64,000 bases of DNA from Rosa chinensis (taxonomy: Eukaryota; Streptophyta; Magnoliopsida; Rosales; Rosaceae), in contig NC_037088.1 in NCBI RefSeq assembly GCF_002994745.2, forward strand, positions 55,464,397 through 55,528,396, given 5' to 3'. The notes beneath the pieces were generated by a model, which ran no database searches, was not told where the DNA came from, and saw only the letters and a program-made list of their open reading frames with translations. Positions 44,043 through 55,284 of this stretch are shown piece after piece; the first letter of the stretch is position 1, and each line of letters starts with the position of its first letter. The position numbers and the translations under genes are program-made.

Positions 44043-44400
44043 GTTCCCCTGATCAGCAGCTGACCAGGGATTGTGTGGTCATTCACCGTCTGATTTCAAT
44101 CGAAAGGTTGACAGCTAAGTGATGAGCGAGATCTGTGGTGAGAGCTGTCAACCGTCTGATTTCAATCGGAGGATGAGTGACGAGTGACCACACAATCTCT
44201 GGTCAGCTGCTGACCAGGGGAACATTTTCATATATCTATCAGTCCCGTTCCCCTAGTCAGCAGCTGACCAGGGATTATGTGGTCATTCACCGTCTGATTT
44301 CAATCGAAAGGTTGACAGCTAAGTGATGAGATCTGTGGTGAGAGCTGTCAACCTTCCTATTGAAATCAGACGGTGAATGACCACACAATCCCTGGTCAGC
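44043..44400. mobile_element. Two adjacent foldback MITE copies
   Basis: Each unit (44043-44222 and 44247-44400) opens with GTTCCCCT.A.TCAGCAGCTG and ends with its reverse complement. Each carries CACCGTCTGATTTCAATCG and its complement as an inner stem and GGTTGACAGCTAAGTGATGA at the loop. The second unit is cut short on its right side and runs into further shuffled pieces to about 44450. This resembles duplicated hairpin elements. No TSD was fixed. Confidence 0.8.
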
Positions 44401-44450
44401 AGAAATCAGACGGTGAGTGCCGTCTGATTTCAATCGGAAGGTTGACAGCT

Positions 44451-45466
44451 AAGTAAAAGGAATCAGAGATAAAAAAAAGAGGAACGATCGAGTAATCGTA
44501 GATTTGAATGTGCAGTAGTGCTGTACTGTCGAGAGGAATCAAAGTACAGTGGAAAAAAAAAAAACAAAAAACAAAAGGGAAGCACTTGAGTGGCAGTAGT
44601 GCTGTACTGTCAAGAGGGATCAAAGTACAGTCACCTCCAAATCCAATGTCTCAAACGTGTTAATATCCAAAGACGAGGGATGAAATCAATTTCTGTCATC
44701 ATGATTTGGTCGAACTTCAAATTCCAATATTGTGTTCCTATTTGGTGTTATTGGTCATTATATATTTCAGCTTTCATAGTTTTTGTCACAGCTACCAAAT
44801 TCTCCCTCAGATTTCACATCACATAACCAAATGGCATGACTTACTAGGGTTATTGTAAATGCAGCTCACGAGCAATGTTCAGCGCGAGATGACGAAATTG
44901 AACATCAGTGACCCCGGCTGTGTTAGAAAGCAAGTCCCCCGTGTCCCGCTGTCTCCTTAATGCGTCCTCAATATTGAAGCATTACATGAATTCTTTGTCG
45001 AACTGAAACATATATTAAAGACAACGAGGAAGGAAGAAATACGAAGCAAAGAAACCGATAAGGAACGGAAAGAAACGAAAGAACTAAGCTACTGAAGGTG
45101 GCCTAGTGGTATGTATTTACTGGATCAACTTGGTTTCTTTTGACTCTTTAAAATTAAAAAATATTTGGTTTCTTTTTCCTCTTTTTTCCTTTCAATTATA
45201 ATATTTGGTAATCTCTTCCCCAGAAAGGGAGATGATTGCATGGTCTACCACACTACAAGGGAAATAATTACACATTGACACGAGTATAATGTTATTATAA
45301 GATCAGCGATCATCTTAATCATAAGACCAACTCAAATTTACACATTGAACTGGTAAAATCAAGTGTAAACCGAAACAAAATTGAGGTATACAGTAAGATA
45401 TACAGAGACTAGGACAATTCAGCAAGGACATGTTTGACTTCATGCATATCTCACACAACGTTAGTG
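44451..45466. other. Intergenic stretch, no gene seen
   Basis: 44640-44900 matches 37860-38110 as part of the NPF duplication. The remainder is AT-rich. The part nearest 45467 is expected 3' UTR of the DUF155 gene. Confidence 0.5.
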
Positions 45467-48400
45467 CTAAAGTGAAGCGAGTGCTGATCTGTGGAGAATG
45501 TCATAAAGAGAGAGCATAATCTCAGCACCTATTAGTGCAATGATGAGCCACTCCAAAAAATCTGATTTCCGGTTTTGAAGAATTTCCTGAAGAAAGCGAA
45601 TATTGTGCTGCAACGGATAGAACAAAATGTCACTTACAACATCTTTATCAGTTGAACAGCAGTTTTTCAGATTCAGTAACAAGTATTGAGCATAAAGTTT
45701 CCTGTACCTCCACAAACTTCAACTTAAAGTCAAGACTAGCAAATCTCTGAGTTAATTCAAATTCATCCCTGAGGTATTCCCATATCTGAGCATATTTGGC
45801 ATCCTTCCAGGCAATGTCTGATCTGTAAATTAATCAATTTATCATGAGTTGGATCAAAGATGCACCAAGTCAAAAATCTTGCAAAAGATGGGATATATCT
45901 TTCATTGAAATATTTCAGTTCTATGATAGAGATCCCCTGAAACTGAATCTTGAAATAACTGTAGCTAAGATGCTGCTTGGTAAAGCTAAGTGCTAAATGT
46001 GACAGAATTTGGTTCACTGCCCGCACTGTCTTAACAACAACTTAAAATAAGAAAAGCCATGGCAGTATTTGTGGAACCGCATACTATAAGTTAAAAATTT
46101 TACCTCTCAAAAAGTCCAAGCTTAAGAATCACATCAGCAAGATTAGAATTTGCCTTCCCCACCAGTTGAAATAGTTTCTTCCTCTTCATCTTAAATTTTC
46201 CAGTAGTTTCCATTTCACGATTAATGTCAGTAAACTCTGCAACCATTCCATCAACCTAAAAGAACAAACAAAACTTCTGAGCCTGAATCATCAATAAATG
46301 TTGTCACATAGTTGAATCTCCAAAAGCTCATAGGGAAATACCTGGCGGACGTAGTAATCCAAAGCAATACTTTGACCAAGAACACTACCAATGGTACGAA
46401 TACCATCAGTATTCAAGTGCTGCAACATTATGTAATCCAATCCGCCTTCCATCCATGTGTCTAAATCTGGTTTCTCTCTCACCTCATACTCTGATTTCAG
46501 AACAAAATCAAATTCAGATTTCAAAAATATTACTAAAAGCTTACATATTTGAAATTTTTAAAAGAAAGGAAAGATTAAAAAGCTAAAGCGAAACATTTCA
46601 GTAGAGTATTAACAACATTCATGAAATAATATATTAAGGAAAAGAACCTCACCATCCTTTCTCATTTCAGGTAGCAATCCAGATGTATGTTTTTCCACAA
46701 TTTTCAAGTACCCATCAATCTCATGTTCACCAACATTAAACAAGACAATGGACCCATATTGAAAAACTACCATGTAGCAACAGTCGCTCCCACTTAAACT
46801 AGGACCCGAAGCCTGAAACAAAAAAATGCATTCAACTTATTATTTACTAACATAGAGAAAATACAGTCCGCATAACTGCATAAGAAAGCAAGTAGATACC
46901 AGACACTACAGAAATAATTATGATAACAAGGTACCAGATGAGTAGAAGTATTATATACCCTTTCTAAGCTAAGACAGAAGAATTAAAATCAGCCTTTCAG
47001 TCAACTGAGGTTTCAACAACATTTAACAATCTTGACAAGCAAAAATCTTGCTAAATCTTCAACAAAATGCAAGGACAACAAGGTGGTACACCTTCATTGC
47101 TTAATTTAGGGTTGGCTGGTGTCTTCCAGAGGCAGAGCTAATATACTTGCTTTCATTTGCTGTGATAACTTTGGTGATAAGAGATTATATATGTGATAGT
47201 TTTAAGCTAGTAGAGCAGTCATTGTAGATCTTAGAGAGAGTACTTGTGCACGTTATACTTGTGTCATGGAACTAATAAGTTGTCAACGAATTACAAACAA
47301 TCTAAAGTGGTTTTTAAGAAGTGAAGAATAACTGGAGAGGTAAGACCTAAAATTCAATCAGACACCACATTTCTTTTAAGTCTTTTTATTTAGAAGAGAA
47401 AAGAAACAGGGTACAACTAGTCAGGCAACCATGCAAACCCACAACATGCTGCAAAAGGACACATAAACCAACAGCGCCTATAAGAAGCCTAAAAGATGTG
47501 CAAACAATGTCCAGCAGCAAATTTAGCTACAAAGAAAACCCTTTCTCTTTGCAGAATGATTAATAAGGCATTCCATACATACCGCACCCTATGTTACTGC
47601 AATCAATTACGACAATCAATTCTATTTAAAATTTCATCATGTGCCAATTGAATCAAAGAATTAGTGAGTCTAAATATACATGTCATGCCATACGGCATAC
47701 CCCAACTAAATCCCTACACATACATCCATGTTCTATAATTAACATCTGCATCAAGTAAAAAACAGATACTAAATGGCTCTGCTTAAACAGAACCGAAATG
47801 ATGGCAAACTTACATTGTCAGACCTGGTAAGCTCCCCGAATTTAAACACAACATAATTGGTCATTCGCGACGTAGGAGGGATGAAATTCAGCCTGTTCTG
47901 CTCCACCAAGCTTCTCAAATCCACACTACATTTCACAAACACATACAAAATTAAGAAACCACAACACTAATTCACTCTTAACCAATCAATTTGAGCACCC
48001 AAAACTACTACAACCCTCCGCATTTTCAAAACCTAAACATATAGAACAAAAAAGCTACTAAATTTGAAAACCCAAAATCACAAACCTAGTGGAAAAGAAG
48101 TAAGCTCTGACCGGAATATTGGGCTTATCATCCTTATCAACACTTCCTTTGCTGCCGTCGCCGACCTCGGAGCAGGACACCGGCTCGTTCCAGTCCAAAC
48201 TGCTCTCCGGCGAGGCCGTCGAAACGCACCGCACGGCAAAGAGCCCAATAGCCGGCCCAAGTCTGTGGCTTCTGAGGCTGGGAATCGATGAGGAGGAAGA
48301 AGAGGAAGTGTAGGAAGGAGTGGCGATTGAGTGGAAAATTAGGGTTTTGGAGACGGAATTGGAAACGGAGCGCGGCTGGGCTAGGGTCAGAAATGTACGG

Positions 48401-48510
48401 ACGGAGAAGAGAGGCGTGGAAGAAGAAGAAGGAGGAGAAGAGGAGGAGAAGGAAGAGAGGGGAGGAAAGAGACGCATGGTCTTGAGGTGAGCGTCTATGG
48501 CGCGCCGCAT
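45467..48510 (-). CDS. RRL: DUF155 (RMD1/Sif2-like) protein, RETARDED ROOT GROWTH-LIKE type
   Basis: Seven exons on the minus strand: 48086-48510, 47814-47925, 46653-46812, 46342-46490, 46104-46255, 45708-45822 and 45467-45607, giving 417 aa; every phase closes. The N-terminal ~100 residues are Ser/Pro/Arg-rich with few acids, as expected for an organellar (probably mitochondrial) transit peptide. The DUF155 core runs from about residue 135 to 375 and includes RAYFFSTSVDLRSLVEQNRL, VVFKFGEL, GSVLGQSIALDYY and IWEYLRDEFELTQRFASLDF. A C-terminal membrane helix lies near 391-405 (WLIIALIGAEIMLSL), as in the Arabidopsis RRG/RRL and yeast RMD families. Known plant members act in mitochondria and affect root meristem growth or ABA signalling. 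The choice of RRL over RRG rests on general resemblance. Confidence 0.9.
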
Positions 48511-49240
48511 TTTGGGTTTTTTGGGGGAGAAGAGTGACTGTCACACTGTGTTGTTCTTCTTATATAGTTTTTTTTTTTTTTTGGGCAAATATTAGAGGGG
48601 TTTTTAATTATTTGATTTTTGGGTTTTAACTTGAGCAGCAAGAATCTAGTATTTTAAATCAACCTTTTCTTTGTTTTCTTTGATTTTTTTGTACTTTTGT
48701 TCTGGGAAGAAATGAATCACTCCAACTAGGTTCATTCAGCCCAAACCACAACTAATCTGGTATGGCGACAATCCATGATGCCCACTAAGCTAAATCAATA
48801 GTTGGCCTCTTTGCTTGACAAGAAGTTTGGTAAACGAGTTCAGATGTTACTAGAGGTATGTTTTGTACTTCTTTTGCAACTCTTTTAACAAGCTAGCTGA
48901 TACTCAAGTGAGATTTGTCATGCTAACGCATGCTATGGGGCGGTGGTCCCGTTTACAATACGTTCTAAAAAAATATATTTAAATATCACTAAGATTGATA
49001 TCATTGATTTCGTAAGTATCATACCACATCTCATCAATTGAATCGCTTTTTCAAGAAATACGAGATATTGATTCAATTGCAACATTGATGATAAAGAAAG
49101 AGAATTCTTGATTGTTGGTCATATGTATAGAGCGAATTTTGGGATTAGGCACAGTATAAAAAATCTTTTAGAAGCATATATTCCTCTGGATGGACGATTA
49201 GAGTGTATGCATAAGGGATCTTTACGACACAATCAACAAT
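48511..49240. promoter_or_regulatory. Upstream region of the DUF155 gene and intergenic DNA
   Basis: A T-rich stretch (48570-48586) precedes the gene on the minus strand. Beyond 48700 the sequence is AT-rich with no gene. No clear TATA box could be assigned. Confidence 0.4.
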
Positions 49241-49249
49241 TCATTTACC

Positions 49250-49315
49250 TGCTTTAGTCATGCCTATACCATTATCGATAATGGAAAGAGTGTTGTTAGT
49301 CTTATCAATGACAAG
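49250..49315 (-). pseudogene. HSP90 ATPase-domain fragment
   Basis: The minus strand encodes LVIDKTNNTLSIIDNGIGMT followed by KA, closely matching the HSP90 N-terminal ATP-binding signature (PDKxxxTLSIxDxGIGMTKADL). The frame is lost on both sides; downstream ADLVNNLGTIA is absent. It is a small relic of a cytosolic HSP90 gene, perhaps carried in by retroposition. Confidence 0.8.
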
Positions 49316-49796
49316 ACTGATTGAAAGTTTTGGTCGCCAACCAAGACTCTACAATCTAAACTTACCCAAAGCCTGCCATTTTTAAGGGGAGGGGGTTATT
49401 AAGTCCTTGGTCGCTCAACACATATACTCTTTACCTACGTGAAATTTTCATGGCGAAACCTCGAGATACTTGTGCGTGCGAGTCTAACAGCTTACTTCTG
49501 CGACTACTCGACTTTTGCAAGCCTTATCCCGACAAAATCTCCTAAACTTAAGTCTCCTCTAGCTATTCTAAAAATAAAATAAAATCCATAGTCACTCCCA
49601 AGTCTGAGTTTTTTTATCTTTTTTTTTTATCAGAAAAGACAAAATAATTAAGTTTTTGAAAGATCTCAATTGTTCAAAATCATAAACAAGCAAATCGCTC
49701 TCATAACCACCAGTTGCGGCGGCATCTGATGCCAAAGTCTCCGAAGTTAATAAGAGTTTGCATATATTACAATTTACCCAAATCCAATCATATTTT

Positions 49797-50332
49797 GAAA
49801 GATAGATGCTATTGCAAATCCAGAAATTGATCTTCAAAGTGCCATTGGTGGTTCAAGCAGCCATTCTCTTCTTCATCTTCTCCGAAATTTCCAGAGATTT
49901 TAACATTTCTAAAGTCTGTCTCACCACCAAAATTTTATTCTTCTCACGCACAAGATACTGGAAACCCTATCATCTACTAGAAAACGGAATCGAGGTTTGC
50001 TGGGTATTTTGTTGTGCATTTTTCAGAAAAGCTAAACAATCCTCGGGTGTTTTAAAAACCATTATGTGCATATAATACTCTCCCTCTAATTCTGTTAAAG
50101 GGTGTCCATGTCCTTGTATGTCAATACCTTTGATTCATATCTTTAGCCATTTGTTCATAACTTCTCTACCGACAGCATGAGGATCATAGAATAAAAATAT
50201 CACTTTTCCTTCCAATTCTTCCAACTTAACTAACTGTATATGGTTAGGCCCATCTTCACTCAATCTGTCTTCTTCTTCAATCCGAGGTAAACGTATATTG
50301 CTACCATAGAGGACAATATACGATTCGAGCAC
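49797..50332 (-). pseudogene. Unrecognised broken coding region
   Basis: One minus-strand frame reads MLESYIVLYGSNIRLPRIEE through QLVKLEELEGKVIFLFYDPH to a TGA near 50135. It then continues in the same frame as IKGIDIQGHGHPLTELEGEY and VFKTPEDCLAFLKNAQQNTQ until two stops, after which another open part follows (LVREKNKILVVRQTLEMLKS). The frame continuity across single stops suggests a decayed gene. I do not recognise the family. Confidence 0.45.
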
Positions 50333-50651
50333 TGTATAGCATGACTTTATGCTTGATATATCCTTCCCAACACATATAATAGTCAGTAATCCTCATGTTG
50401 GCTCATCGGACAAACACTCCCAAGTTTGAGTTCATATTACAATCTTTTGATATGAAGAAGTTAGTCACTCCCAAGTCTGAGTTCATAGTGCAATGTTTTG
50501 ACACAAAGAAGTTGAACTCTTCTCGAGTTGAGACTTTCTTAGTTGGCTGAGTTTTGCTCGCCGTTCTTTTTCATCCATGCCATTTGTTCAATTTGGAGGT
50601 GGATATAGAGTATTTGCTATTGTTTTACCACGGGATTATCCAGATTGGGCA

Positions 50652-50983
50652 GTGGAGGACCTCTTAATGTGGGAAGTGAGGACATTTTTTTCACTTGTTC
50701 AAATCATTTTTTTTACATATACCCTAGGAAATATTTTTAGGCAGCGCATATTTAGTTATGAACGCGCTTTTGTTTCTTGCATTTCAAGTTTGGTCAGGGT
50801 AGACCACAATGTGGGAAGTGGAGGACCTCTTAATGTGGGAAGTGAGGACATTTTTTTCACTTGTTCAAATCATTTTTTTTACATATACCCTAGGAAATAT
50901 TTTTAGGTAGCTCATATTTAGTTATGAACGCGCTTTTGTTTCTTGCGTTTCAAGTTTGGTCAGGGCAGACCACAATGATCATC
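50652..50983 (+). repeat. 166-bp direct tandem duplication (2 copies)
   Basis: The unit beginning GTGGAGGACCTCTTAATGTG at 50652 repeats at 50818. The copies differ by a handful of substitutions (for example GGCAGCGC versus GGTAGCTC). No gene is recognised in either. Confidence 0.9.
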
Positions 50984-51423
50984 CAATGTACTAATATCTG
51001 ATATAACTATCCCAATTGTGTTATGCAATTTTTCTTTCAAAAAAAAAAATCAATAATTTTTTTATCACAGATGGTTAAAACTAAAGATTCATTAAGAGTG
51101 TCTCCAATTGGCATAACCTCTTCGGGATATAAGTTTTGATCTATACATGTAAATACTAGAGAAACCGTGAAAGTAATCCTCAAATTCAATATGCCAAAAC
51201 ATCAAAGGGAGATTATAACTTGGAAAATAACTTAATATAATGGCACTTTGGACTAAGGTTAATCCAATATAGATAACAAAAGTGATTTTCTATGTAACAA
51301 TAGTGAACTTGTTGGATTGTTGGAGGTTGGATAATCCCATATAACATGGTGATAAAAGAAACTAAAATTTATAAGTAGATGGTTTATTACTAACTGCAAA
51401 TTTAGATTAAACTGTGTTATGAA

Positions 51424-54400
51424 CAGGGGCGGACCAACATGGAAGGCTCTATGGGCTTGAGCCTAGACAAGATTTTAGGCTAAAAACCCCTAAGTATATA
51501 TATATATGTCTACCTTTCAGCCCATACCCAGCCCAAAGAAACAAAAAAAAAATTCCATCACAGCAGCTCCTCACCGCTGGCAGGCTCGCAGCCTTAGTGC
51601 CTCACACACTCACACACTCACACAAACTGACTCACAGACTCACAGCAACTCAGTACTCACTACTCACACAAATTATTCTTCTTAGTTCTTCCACTTCTTC
51701 CTGCTCTGTTTTTCCCAGATTCCCATAATCCCAGATCTCCTCTCCCAGAGTCGCAGTCTCGCCCAGTCGGCCCAGATCGAGAGTCTTGCCCAGTCGGCCC
51801 AGATCGAGAGTCTCGTCGTCGCCAATTCTGTTTGCTACAGTGCTACCAGTGGAGGAGCCACGGAGAGAGACAAAGACAGAGAGAGCTGCCGAACTGAGAA
51901 GTGAGCCGCTGAGGAGTGAGGAACTGCCAAACTGAGGAAGTGAGGATCTTGAATTCTTGATCATGGTCGCCTGGACGCCTGGTCGGTCTCGGACTCTCCG
52001 CTCTCGTCTCTCGGTGACTTGGTCAATCGGTGGATCCGTGGATAGCCTATGAGGCTTTGATGAATCGATCAATTGATGATTATATTTTAAGTTTTTAACT
52101 ATTTTTAGTTGATCAATTGATGATTATATTTTAAGTTTTTAACTATTTTTAGTTGATCAATTGATGATAAATTACTGACTAAAAAAAATAAAAAAAATCA
52201 AGTAACAATAAGTGAATGAGCTTCTGTAATTTTGTTGGGCTTTAGGATTTCTTGATGCTTTCTTTGGCTTATGTTGTGATTTATTTATTGATGTGCATTT
52301 TGTGTTGCAGATTGGAGAGTTTTTATTTGAGAGTTTTGGTGATAGTGTCTGGGTTTATGCATAATATCGAGATTGCTGTTGATGCCCTTTCCATCTGGTT
52401 AGTGTTACTAACTTTATATTTTTTCACAAACCCATTAGAATTATATATATGTTATTATATATATGTTAAAGAGGCACATATTAAATCCATTAGACATTAA
52501 AGTCTGCTGCTAGTTAGTAACTAATAGTAATGTATAATTAGTTATAGTTGTATAATTCTAATGGTGGTATCTATATAATATTATAGGTATTGAATATAAT
52601 GACAGATCTTTTGTCATAGTTTACAAGTGGTACTCCATCAAGTGATAGTGTCGATGAGATTAGAAGTGGGAGTGGGAGTAGGAGTAGAAATGTGACTGAG
52701 AATTCTGTTAATGATGTCCCTTTAAACCCTTCTCCATCTATTCCACTAGAAGAGTGTCATAATGAAAGAATTGAGAGAGAAGAAAGTTTTGATGTTAGTT
52801 CTCTAGAACGTGATCCAGGAATACGGCGTCCAATATGCAAGTACCCTTTGAATGAGCGTGACAATATTCGAAGAGCTTATGTGGTCTTAGGACCGTATCA
52901 ACCTCACTTAAGTAGTTACCCATTATCATTTGACGGAGGTCAAGGTAAAAAATTTAATCTTAAGTGGTTCAAAGAATGGTTGTGCATGGCTTGAGTATTC
53001 CGCAGAGTTGGACAAAGCATTTTGCTTCCCTTGTTTCTTGTTTGATAGTTATCCATCCCATCATCCAGCGCATTTATTGAGCATGGGTTTCAAGGTTGGA
53101 AAAATGTTATGTCAAAAAAATCTGGCATTGTCTCTCACATGGGAGCCTTAAATTCCCCACATAATATTGCCATGCACAAGTGGAAGTCACTAAGAAACCC
53201 ATCTAAGCATATTGAAAGGGTGATTAGCACACAATCATCACAAGAAGTAGCAAATAACCGACTCCGGCTTATTACTACTATAGAGAGTGTAAGGTTGTTG
53301 GCACGCCAAGGATGTGCTTCTAGAGGCCATGATGAATCGGTTAATTCATCTAATGGTGGCAATTTCAATGCGGTTGTGGATTCCTTTGGAAGAATGAATA
53401 TAGATATTCGCAGAGTCTTACAAAATGCTCATGGGAATGCCAAGTATACTTCTCCCATTATTCAAAAACAAATTTTACATATACTTGGTAACAAAGTTAG
53501 AACCAAGATTCGGGAGGAAGTGGGAGATGCCAAATTTTGTATCCTTGTTGATGAAGCTGTTGATGTATCTAATAGGGAACAAATGACTATCATTCTTCGA
53601 TTTGTTGATTGTGATGGGTTTATTAGAGAACGGTTTTTCAAAGTGCTTAGTGTGGCAGACACTTGTTCTCAAACTCTAAAAGATGAGATATCCAAAGTTC
53701 TTACTCAATATGATCTTCAAGTAGAAAATATGCGTGGGCAAGGATATGATGGTGCTAGCAATATGCGGGGTGAATTTAATGGTTTACAAGCTTTGTTTCA
53801 TGAAGAGTGTCCATATGCATATTATGTTCATTGTTTTGCTCATCGCTTACAATTGACTTTAAATGCTGCAGCTAAAAGGGTGCATGATAGTTGGGAATTC
53901 TTTTCAACTCTAAGTTTGATTGTAAATTTTGTTGATTCTTCTGCAAAAAGACATTCAGCTTTGAGAGTTATCAGAGAAGAAGAAATTGCAGATTTAGTGG
54001 CTGCTGGAGCACTTGAGACTAGTAGAGGTGCTAATCAGCTTTGCACTTTGCAACGAGCAGGGGCTACTCGTTGGGGTTCACATCTCCGCTCTATTTCAAG
54101 TTTGATTAAGTTATTTGGAGCTACCCAAACAACTCTTGCAGATTTGGTTGCAAATGGACCAAATAAAGTACAAGGAGAAGCAAAGAGTGTAGGAAATGCA
54201 ATGAAGCGTTTTGATTTTATTTTTTGCTTGCTTTTGATGCATGATGTCATGAAGATTACTGATTTTGTTTGTCAGTCATTGCAAAAAAAAGTCATAGACA
54301 TCTTCAATGCTCTCAATTTTCTTTCAATAACAAAATCAAAACTTCAAGATATGAGAGAAGATGGTTGGGATGATTTGATTATGAAGGTTGAATTATTTTG

Positions 54401-55276
54401 TTGCAGTATGATATTATTATGCCAGATATGTCTGCTCCTTACAAGAAAAGTACAAGGACTTGTGAACAAAATATTACAAATGAGCATTATTATCGGGTCA
54501 ATACACTTAATGCTGTGATAGACTTTCAGTTGACCGAGTTGGATAGTAGATTTGCAGATAATTCGTTGGAGCTCCTTATTCTTAGTGCTACATTAGATCC
54601 ACGTGATAATTTTCGATCATTTAAATGTGAAGATGTTTGCAATCTTGCTTTGAAGTTTTATCCTCATGATTTTACATCATATGATATGCTTGCTCTAGAT
54701 ATGGAGTGTGGGTATTTTCTAGCATATATTCAGAAGGATCCAAGATTTGCCAACACAACTACTGTGTCTGATTTGTGTCGGCGGTTAGTTGAATCAAGAA
54801 AGTCAGCATTCTTTCCTATGATTTATAGATTGATTTGTCTTGTGCTGACTCTGCCAGTTTCTACAGCAACAACAGAGATAGCATTTTCATCTATGACCAT
54901 CATAAAAAACAAATTTCGAAATAAGATGGAAGATGAGTTTTTTGATGATTTGATGGTTCTCTACATCGAAAAAGAATTTGCCAATAGCATTGATAATGAT
55001 TCTGTGATTGCTGAGTTTGAAGTGAGTGGGCCTCGGAGGGTACGATTTAGTTAATTTATTGTTGTTTTACAACAAATGTATGCTTGTAGTTTTTAATTTA
55101 CGGGGTTTGGTTTTATGTCCCCTCCGTTGTATGTTTTGATTGAAAATAATAAAGGCGTGAGGATGAGCCTCCCACTGGGTTCCGAGCCTCCCACTGGGTT
55201 CCAAACCTCTAAAAAAAAAAAAAATTGTGCACTTCTAATTAGCCTAGACAACAATTGAATCCTGGATCTGCTCCTG
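51424..55276 (+). mobile_element. hAT transposon, near full length, 8-bp TSD
   Basis: A perfect 8-bp direct repeat GTTATGAA (51416-51423 and 55277-55284) brackets 3853 bp. The termini are imperfect inverted repeats (CAGGGGCGGACCAACAT at left, CAGGAGCAGATCCAGGA read inward from the right), typical of hAT elements. Inside is a plus-strand transposase with TTF/ZMYM-like N-terminal sequence, a DUF4371-like core and a C-terminal hAT dimerisation region. Short direct repeats at 52070-52170 (AGTTGATCAATTGATGATTA units) lie in the leader. The coding region is frameshifted, so this copy is not autonomous. Confidence 0.93.
52692..55054 (+). pseudogene. hAT transposase (TTF-type/ZMYM1-like), frameshifted
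   Basis: Read in order, the blocks are: 52692-52985 (RRPICKYPLNERDNIRRAYV, SSYPLSFDGGQGKKFN), 52975-53100 in another frame (WLEYSAELDKAFCFPCFLFD), 53109-54410 in a third (WKSLRNPSKHIERVI, ILVDEAVDVSNREQMTIILR, RGQGYDGASNMRGEFNGLQA, HCFAHRLQLTLNAAAK, LQRAGATRWGSHLRSISSLI), and 54410-55054 (YDIIMPDMSAPY, LVLTLPVSTATTEIAFSSMT). Three frame breaks at about 52980, 53100 and 54412 separate them. Conserved D, H/C and RW residues of the DUF4371 core and the LPVSTATTEIAFSS-type dimerisation motif remain. Wild-type activity would catalyse cut-and-paste transposition; this copy is broken. Confidence 0.88.
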
Positions 55277-55284
55277 GTTATGAA

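Noticed and set aside
48064..48485. Plus-strand and alternative minus-strand frames over the DUF155 first exon
   Set aside because: GC-rich, Ser/Arg-rich transit-peptide coding DNA gives long open frames in all phases; only the frame starting at 48510 continues correctly across six introns.
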